Source: DATGZX01 sp035296965
GTDB lineage: Bacteria; Planctomycetota; Planctomycetia; Gemmatales; Gemmataceae
Direction: 5' to 3'
Assembly: GCA_035296965.1 (NCBI GenBank)
Contig: DATGZX010000040.1
Coordinates: 1 to 11,226 of the forward strand
Length of the DNA: 11,226 nucleotides
Made by a program: the position numbers and the translations under genes. This document shows, piece by piece, positions 6,682 through 11,226 of this stretch (positions are counted from its first letter, which is position 1; each line of letters starts with the position of its first letter). The notes beneath the pieces are model-generated. The model had not been told where the DNA came from. It was given only the letters and a program-made list of their open reading frames with translations, and did not search any database.

Positions 6682-6726
6682 AGAGCGTGTAGAAAAAGGG
6701 GTCAGACCCCTTTTTCTACACGCTCT
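6682..6726. repeat. Perfect 22-bp palindrome with GGGGTCAGACCCC centre
   Basis: Arms 6682-6703 and 6705-6726 are exact reverse complements around a single central A at 6704. The middle reads AAAAAGGGGTCAGACCCCTT. I recall palindromes with this GGGGTC(A/T)GACCCC centre being dispersed in many unrelated bacterial genomes, often discussed with REP-type elements and their tyrosine transposases; no such transposase is in the window. The palindrome overlaps the 3' end of the glycosyltransferase gene, supplying its final codons and its TGA (6702-6704), and fills over half of the gap to the epimerase gene. In the transcript it would form a long hairpin between the two cistrons, able to attenuate or stabilise. 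Confidence 0.85.
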
Positions 6727-9700
6727 GAGCCTTCGAATTCCAGACGAGCAACCCTCTCTTCGAGCGCGGCACAACGCTGGCGCGCTTCGCCGAGCTGCTC
6801 CATGAGGCCTTGCAGAAGCGCAGCTAGAGGATCGTGCGAAATTCGGGTGTAGGTCAGGTTTCCAACCTGACCGGACAGATTGGAAATCTGTCCTACGCAG
6901 CTGCCAAACCCAGCACGGTGATGTAGTTCATCGGCCTTGCCCGCGGCAACCGCCCTTTCAATGGCCGCGGCGAGGAACGTGGAGCCGGCCGAATTTTCCA
7001 GATCCGCGGGCGGCTGCCTGGTGGTGGCGCCATTTCGATCGTCACTGCCGGCGGCATGGTCCAGCGTCGCGCAGCACTCTACCACCTCCTGAAGCGCGGC
7101 AAGAACATGCTGGTTGAAGGCGGATTGCTGACGCGACAGCACATCGACATAGGCATGTTTGAAGTTGCCAAGCAGCTTGCGCTTGAGCCAGCGCTTCCAT
7201 GTGCTGAGAACACCCTCGGTCACGTCTGTGTAATCCTCGGGAAGCTGCTGCCGGCGCTCAGCCTCTCCTAGCGCGGCTTGAACTGCCTCCAGGATTGGGC
7301 GGCATAACGAGTCGGCCGAGACGTTGGCCTTGTCTTCGACGAGCAATTGCATAATTGCCTCCGGCGCTGCAATGGGGCCGATAGGACTGATGGGGCCTAT
7401 GCACCTTTGGACCATGCTGCCTTCTGCATGTTCCGCGCGCAGCACAACAGTGTAACGGCCGGGACTTGCCGGCAGCGGCACGCGCATGCTGGCGGCGGCA
7501 TCTTCACCAGGCACTAACAGGCCTGGCAACGGTGTCTCGAATGCAGGCAGCAAAACAGGTGCGCCAGCGGCGTCGAAAACGGCAGAGCGCAAAACCAACC
7601 GAGCGGGCCCCTCGTGCACTGCCGCATGCGAGCCACGATTCGCCAATCGCACCGGCACTAAGCAGCTCTGCTGGCCGGCGGTCACAGTGCGCGCTGGTTT
7701 GCGTGGTGAAATCTCAATTTGTTCCCGGTATGGTCGCGACGGCAAATCCAGGGTCAGCTCGACGATCGATCCCCAGCGCTCGCGCCACTTCTGTCGATCA
7801 TGTTCTGCTGCTCGGCCCAAGCCTTGAGCGCGCATTCGTTGCACAAGCGGCGTCGGGAGCCCACGAATAGCCTCTTCGAGCGATTGAACAAATGCCTCCC
7901 GCGAGCTGAAATGCGCTTGGACATGAGCCTCGCCTTGCCTTCCCAGTGCCTGCCATAAATCCGGATGATGCCAAAGATCATCGAGCGCGGCCGCGAAAGT
8001 CTCATAACTGTTGACAGCTCGGCCGCCGGCGCAGCGTTCCTGGTGTCCCGCCAGGACAGCGCATTCTTGGTGAGCGATGACCGGGACGCCCTGAGCCCAT
8101 GCCTCCAAAGCGACCAGGGACAGCGACTCATTTCGAGACAGCTGAACCAGGGCGGCCGCGCCGGCGATGAGATCGCGCTTGCTTTCCTCATCGACGAAGC
8201 CGACGTCCAGCACCCACTTATCGCGAGGGATTGCGATGCCCCCTTGCCCCATGAAAACGAAGGTGAATCGATCGGGATTGGTCTCGTGGTAACGTTTCGC
8301 AAAAGCAAGGAGTTCGGGAAGATTCTTTTCCTGGGAGTAACGTCCGCAATAGACGACATACCGTCTGCCGGCACCCACGCGTGCCTGGCCGCGTGCCGGA
8401 TTTCCTCGAGATTGCCCATCAAGGAACGCGCCCAGGCATATGGCGGCGGGATGGTTCAAGCCGATCCTCGTCTGCGCCAGGTCTTGTTCCTCGTTCGTGT
8501 GGTAAAGAATGCTGCCCACGAGCTGGTAAATCGCGCGTGTGACCTGCATTCGCGCAAACGGCTCATCGTGAAAACATGGCAGCAGAACAGTCTTTGCAGG
8601 GAACGCTTGCGCGATGTCAAAGGTCAGGCCGTTCAAGTAGGGGCCCGCCACGACGGCATCGAACTGTTCCATCCGCGTCGCCAGCGCCTGAAGTAATTCG
8701 CTGGCGTGGCAAGAATGCGTGAGAAAGTCGCGTTCTTGCTCCAGGGAGGCTCGTCCCTCTGTCTGTACGAGCACACGCACGGCAGCCTGACGCCTTGCCC
8801 AGTCAGGAGGGTCCACGCGGAAGTGGTGCACCGGCACGCCTCCAATTTCACTCGTACCCGGAGGCAGGTCATTGGAGCCTGCCTCGGACAGGCTGCAAGT
8901 CGTGAACACCTCGACATGGTGCCCGGCTTTGTGCAATGCGGAGGCAATCGTCCGCAAGGATGTCTCGGCACCCCCTACAAAGCTGGTGCCGTAACGCATA
9001 GCCACGATTGCGATCTGCAACGCGTCGCCGTGCCGCTTTCCTGGAGAAACCGCCCTCGAAGCAGAATCCAACACTCTCCGAACCTGTCGCTCCAAATCGT
9101 CCGCGTCATCAGGTTCGAACGTGAGACCGGCCGCACCCACGGTTTCAGGCAGCGCCGACGATCGTGCGGCAACCACAGGAACGCCGCAGGCCATCGCTTC
9201 CAGCAACGGGATGCAGAAGCCCTCGTGGCACGACGGCATCACAAACAGATCGGCCGAGCGATAGATATTGGGCAGAGCGTCCTCGGGTACGTGTCCGAGG
9301 AAGTGGACCCTGTCCGCGACTCCCCATTCTTCTGCTTTCTTGTGGCAGCGCTGCATCTCCGCCTGGTAGATGTCGGACGTATCGCCAACGACCACCGCGT
9401 GGATGGGAGACGCCTCAGCGCGCAATCGGGCGACCACGTCGATGAGCAGGCCCACGCGCTTGTTGGGAGCCAATCTGCCAACGAAAAGCAGCAGACGAGC
9501 CTGGCCGAGCCCAAGCTCCGCCCTCAGATCGCGAGTCGGAAGACCCGGTTGAAAACGCCGTGAATCCATGGGGAATGCAAGAGTCTGGATGCGTTCCCTG
9601 GGGAAGCCGGTCTGCCTTCGGAGTTCGTTGCAGGTGAATTGGCTGTGGGCGATCGCCACGTCCGCGCACCAGACAAGGCCGCGCTGGCGGGCGCCTTTTT

Positions 9701-10058
9701 CCAGGCCTTCGCGATGCTGCGTCCCCCAGAAGGCAGTCGGCGTGACCCCGTGATAGTCGAACAGGATACGGGGTTTCCCGGATGCCAGGATCGGCAGCAA
9801 GCCCAGCAGCCCGTAATACTGGCCATATTCCGCGATCACGAGGTCGGCGGACGACAAGAATTGCCAATCTTCGTCCTTCAGCCGGGAGTTGCGGGCCTGG
9901 CGCGCAAAGGGTTGCAAGGTGGGATGGAGATGGCCCGTTGATTCCAGCAATACACGAACATCGGCGCCGCGCTCCAGGAAGAAGAGCAGCTTCTCGGCCA
10001 CGAGATTGCCGATGGCATCACCGGCTCGGGCGTTGAAGCTGAGGAGCGCAACCCGCAT
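6702..10058 (-). CDS. Two-domain GT4-type glycosyltransferase with beta-sandwich-like and coiled-coil C-terminal regions
   Basis: This 1118-residue protein carries two GT-B fold glycosyltransferase units of the GT4 type. Unit 1 (about 1-335) starts MRVALLSFNARAGDAIGN, has LLFVGRLAPNKR at 190-201 and the donor-site EX7E pair E279/E287 in HEGFCIPLLEAMA. Unit 2 (about 347-735) starts IAIVAMRYGTSFVGGAET, has YCGRYSQEKNLPEL at 570-583 and the EX7E pair E644/E652. Residues about 785-880 look like an immunoglobulin-like beta-sandwich (VPVRLANRGS, LLVPGED, SPGRYTVVLRAEH). A helical region follows, and 1076-1108 is a heptad-rich coiled coil. It probably adds two sugars in succession to a glycan in the cytoplasm; donors and acceptor are unknown. 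GGAGGGA lies 5 nt before the ATG. Residues 887-896, 1055-1070 and 1112-1118 are encoded by inserted repeats. The epimerase gene follows in the same unit. Confidence 0.88.
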   Translation of the reverse strand: MRVALLSFNARAGDAIGNLVAEKLLFFLERGADVRVLLESTGHLHPTLQPFARQARNSRLKDEDWQFLSSADLVIAEYGQYYGLLGLLPILASGKPRILFDYHGVTPTAFWGTQHREGLEKGARQRGLVWCADVAIAHSQFTCNELRRQTGFPRERIQTLAFPMDSRRFQPGLPTRDLRAELGLGQARLLLFVGRLAPNKRVGLLIDVVARLRAEASPIHAVVVGDTSDIYQAEMQRCHKKAEEWGVADRVHFLGHVPEDALPNIYRSADLFVMPSCHEGFCIPLLEAMACGVPVVAARSSALPETVGAAGLTFEPDDADDLERQVRRVLDSASRAVSPGKRHGDALQIAIVAMRYGTSFVGGAETSLRTIASALHKAGHHVEVFTTCSLSEAGSNDLPPGTSEIGGVPVHHFRVDPPDWARRQAAVRVLVQTEGRASLEQERDFLTHSCHASELLQALATRMEQFDAVVAGPYLNGLTFDIAQAFPAKTVLLPCFHDEPFARMQVTRAIYQLVGSILYHTNEEQDLAQTRIGLNHPAAICLGAFLDGQSRGNPARGQARVGAGRRYVVYCGRYSQEKNLPELLAFAKRYHETNPDRFTFVFMGQGGIAIPRDKWVLDVGFVDEESKRDLIAGAAALVQLSRNESLSLVALEAWAQGVPVIAHQECAVLAGHQERCAGGRAVNSYETFAAALDDLWHHPDLWQALGRQGEAHVQAHFSSREAFVQSLEEAIRGLPTPLVQRMRAQGLGRAAEHDRQKWRERWGSIVELTLDLPSRPYREQIEISPRKPARTVTAGQQSCLVPVRLANRGSHAAVHEGPARLVLRSAVFDAAGAPVLLPAFETPLPGLLVPGEDAAASMRVPLPASPGRYTVVLRAEHAEGSMVQRCIGPISPIGPIAAPEAIMQLLVEDKANVSADSLCRPILEAVQAALGEAERRQQLPEDYTDVTEGVLSTWKRWLKRKLLGNFKHAYVDVLSRQQSAFNQHVLAALQEVVECCATLDHAAGSDDRNGATTRQPPADLENSAGSTFLAAAIERAVAAGKADELHHRAGFGSCVGQISNLSGQVGNLTYTRISHDPLAALLQGLMEQLGEARQRCAALEERVARLEFEGSERVEKGV
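6849..6896. repeat. Double hairpin repeat inside the glycosyltransferase gene
   Basis: Two adjacent perfect hairpins occur: GGTCAGGTT (6852-6860) with AACCTGACC (6864-6872), loop TCC; and GGACAGATT (6873-6881) with AATCTGTCC (6885-6893), loop GGA. The outer GTAGG (6849-6853) and CCTAC (6892-6896) are also complementary, so the 48-bp unit is one large quasi-palindrome. It is read in frame as exactly 16 codons, VGQISNLSGQVGNLTY (residues 1055-1070). I remember similar sequences as dispersed intergenic repeats in planctomycetes and related phyla. Confidence 0.8.
7374..7400. repeat. Three tandem 9-mers encoding (I-G/S-P)x3 within the glycosyltransferase gene
   Basis: GGGGCCGAT, AGGACTGAT and GGGGCCTAT lie head to tail at 7374-7382, 7383-7391 and 7392-7400. 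On the coding strand they give IGP-ISP-IGP (residues 887-895), just after the beta-sandwich-like segment and before the helical region, where they act as a linker. Low-complexity 9-mers of this kind look inserted rather than conserved. Confidence 0.55.
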
Positions 10059-10293
10059 GGTAGTCCCTCCCTGGACGGTGCGGAATCGAGAAAGCGGCCA
10101 GCCATGCTAACAACAGGGGCAAAGCCATGCAATGGCGGCAAGACGCGGCGGTGTGAAAGTTTGGGAATCCACCAGTATCTCCCTGAGCGTAGGTGAGCCG
10201 TCTTAGCTGATGCAGCCATAATCCAGTCAAATCAGGGGCCCGTGTTTGCCCTTGACGATGCCATTGGGCAGCCCTATGTTCAGAGAACACTTC
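10059..10293. other. Leader/promoter region between the glycosyltransferase gene and tRNA-Val
   Basis: The only clear signal is the ribosome site GGAGGGA for the minus-strand glycosyltransferase (10064-10070). The region should hold the promoter of that operon on one strand and of the tRNA on the other, since the two are divergent. I could not identify convincing -10/-35 pairs. No gene is evident. Confidence 0.4.
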
Positions 10294-10367
10294 GGGCGCT
10301 TAGCTCAGTTGGCTAGAGCACCAGCTCGACACGCTGGGGGTCACAGGTTCAAGTCCTGTAGCGCCCA
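10294..10367 (+). tRNA. tRNA-Val (anticodon GAC), with C at position 33
   Basis: The cloverleaf folds fully: acceptor GGGCGCT/AGCGCCC, D arm GCTC/GAGC, anticodon stem CCAGC/GCTGG, variable GGGTC, T arm ACAGG-TTCAAGT-CCTGT, discriminator A. The anticodon loop is TCGACAC (10326-10332), placing GAC at 10328-10330, which decodes GUC/GUU valine codons. The base before the anticodon (10327) is C, whereas U33 is almost universal in tRNAs. All stems are perfectly paired, so the gene otherwise looks functional. CCA is not encoded; ATTTG follows the last acceptor base. It stands between the glycosyltransferase operon and the protease-inhibitor gene. Confidence 0.9.
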
Positions 10368-10562
10368 TTTGCCAACTCATAATTGGCGATGAACCAGGTG
10401 GAGAATGCCGGATTAAATTCCTCTGAAGTCGGCCCGGACGACGAAGTGTAAAGAGAGATGCAAGGCAATGATTTGGCGATGGCAATTGGCTGACGTACCC
10501 CTTATACGTCGGATTCGCTGCATGGCATCCCTAGCGCCGGGCTGGGGAGTAGGATTAGTTCA

Positions 10563-10874
10563 ATGCTCCAGTTCACCAAGGACCAAAGCGGTGGCGCTGC
10601 CGACATGAAAGTAGGGGAGACTTTCGAGGTCGAACTCCCTGAAAACCCTACGACCGGCTACCGATGGTATCTGCGTTCATCCGGCGGCTCTCTCCTCCAG
10701 CTTCAAGACGATTCCTTCCAGGCGTCTGGCGAAACCACCTGCGGAGCGGGAGGAATGCGCCGTTGGTGCTTTCGCGCGGTCCAGCCGGGGTCCTCGGACC
10801 TCGAGATGGAATACCGGCGTTCGTGGGAGAAGCGGCCGGTTGAGGCGTTCAGCCTCACCATCCGCGTGAGCTAA
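10563..10874 (+). CDS. Chagasin-type (MEROPS I42) cysteine protease inhibitor-like protein
   Basis: This 103-residue protein matches inhibitor I42 along its length. The first binding loop is NPTTGYRW (N28-W35), the second glycine loop is GAGG at 61-64 followed by WCFRAVQPGSSDLEMEY, and the third loop is RRSWE (85-89), where chagasin-family members typically have RPW. Members form an immunoglobulin-like fold and plug the active site of papain-family cysteine proteases with these three loops. There is no signal peptide, so this one should act in the cytoplasm unless exported otherwise. ATG 10563 has AGGA (10551-10554) 8 nt upstream. The gene stands alone 195 bp after tRNA-Val; no target protease is encoded in the window. 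The Pro-to-Ser change in loop three may alter affinity. Confidence 0.85.
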   Translation: MLQFTKDQSGGAADMKVGETFEVELPENPTTGYRWYLRSSGGSLLQLQDDSFQASGETTCGAGGMRRWCFRAVQPGSSDLEMEYRRSWEKRPVEAFSLTIRVS

Positions 10875-10948
10875 TGACGTTGCGACCTGGAACTGCCTTC
10901 AAGCCAGCCGAAAGTTCCAAATTCCGCGGCAGAGTCTTCTTGGGATTG

Positions 10949-10978
10949 TTCCCTCGACCTTCGTTAAGGTCGAGGGAA
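10949..10978 (+). terminator. Perfect 13-bp hairpin after the inhibitor gene
   Basis: TTCCCTCGACCTT (10949-10961) pairs exactly with 10966-10978 around a CGTT loop. It is 75 bp past the inhibitor stop. A T-run does not follow on the plus strand (TGTGTTCG), so it is either a weak or factor-dependent terminator, a transcript-stabilising 3' stem, or another repeat. Confidence 0.45.
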
Positions 10979-11174
10979 TGTGTTCGAAACGCTCTTCGTT
11001 GTTGGCGGAGGCTTGCGCCGCCGACAGGTGGTTACCCCACCAACCGAATCGTCCAGAAGTCGTCCGAGAGGTTGTTGTCAAGCAGATAGTGTCTTTCCGC
11101 TGAAGTTCTATGCCACTTGCGGAGAACTTTCTTGTTCATAGAATGAACTTCTACAAATGCCGCACTGGCGATTA

Positions 11175-11195
11175 TTTCCCGGTTTTTCCGGGAAA
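11175..11195. repeat. 8-bp hairpin with a TTTTT loop
   Basis: TTTCCCGG (11175-11182) and CCGGGAAA (11188-11195) are exact complements around TTTTT. It could be a terminator for a minus-strand gene entering from the right edge, since the reverse strand also ends in a short T-run, but that gene is not visible here. Confidence 0.4.
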
Positions 11196-11226
11196 ACCTC
11201 ACTCTATCAAGCGGGCCAGCAGGCAG

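Larger units (their letters stand above)
10875..11226. other. Gene-free stretch with several hairpins to the window edge
   Basis: A short frame starting near 10874 encodes an arginine-rich peptide running through the hairpin and looks spurious. No family was recognised. Beyond the hairpins at 10949-10978 and 11175-11195 there is a small inverted repeat GTTCAT-AGA-ATGAAC (11134-11148), which can alternatively pair with GAAGTTC and TATG at 11102-11112. The stretch may continue into a gene outside the window. Confidence 0.45.

Noticed and set aside
6504..6852. Short plus-strand frames containing RACRKRGLTPFSTRS-like peptides
   Set aside because: They are translations of the GGGGTCAGACCCC palindrome, not genes.
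10300..10485. A 61-residue minus-strand reading frame ending MGATGLEPVTPSVSSWCSSQLS-like
   Set aside because: It is the antisense translation of the tRNA-Val gene, a familiar source of false protein entries.
10874..11089. A 71-residue frame directly overlapping the inhibitor stop
   Set aside because: The ATGA-type overlap is tempting, but the peptide is arginine-rich, runs through a perfect hairpin and has no family resemblance.

Overview
The window looks like a piece of a planctomycete-type chromosome (Planctomycetota, perhaps Pirellulales). I infer this from the moderately high G+C, short operons separated by repeat-rich intergenic DNA, several hairpin repeat families that I associate with that phylum, and the gene repertoire. 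No marker gene in the window proves it.

Left part (1-3260). The 3' end of an unidentified, possibly transposase-like gene meets a small membrane protein gene tail to tail, with 2 bp between the stops. A gene-free stretch follows, holding a nested inverted-repeat element (685-860). Next is a minus-strand pair, a DUF952 protein followed by a PhzF-family enzyme. A second gene-free stretch (2096-2612) carries two inverted-repeat elements built from degenerate GAnnAn hexamers. A five-TPR lipoprotein gene lies on the minus strand after it.

Middle (3261-5714). A divergent intergenic region with a TATAAT box leads into a secreted alpha/beta-hydrolase. Its stop codon overlaps the GTG start of gluQ (glutamyl-queuosine tRNA-Asp synthetase). 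The 3' end of gluQ runs into a small AGTGGCG repeat, and a perfect 36-bp inverted repeat separates it from the next, convergent operon.

Right part (5715-10058). A minus-strand pair encodes a 1118-residue protein with two GT-B/GT4 glycosyltransferase domains, a beta-sandwich-like segment and a helical/coiled-coil tail, followed by an extended-SDR nucleotide-sugar epimerase. Together they suggest synthesis of a cell-surface or exported glycan. The C-terminal third of the glycosyltransferase contains three intergenic-type repeats translated in frame, one of which supplies its last residues and stop codon.

Right end (10059-11226). A tRNA-Val(GAC) gene with C instead of the near-universal U at position 33 is followed by a chagasin-like (I42) protease inhibitor gene and then by gene-free DNA with several hairpins.

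I find no CRISPR array, defence island, intact insertion sequence or prophage. The most unusual content is the density of different palindromic repeat families at gene ends, including their invasion of reading frames, and the multidomain glycosyltransferase. All function calls come from reading motifs by eye.
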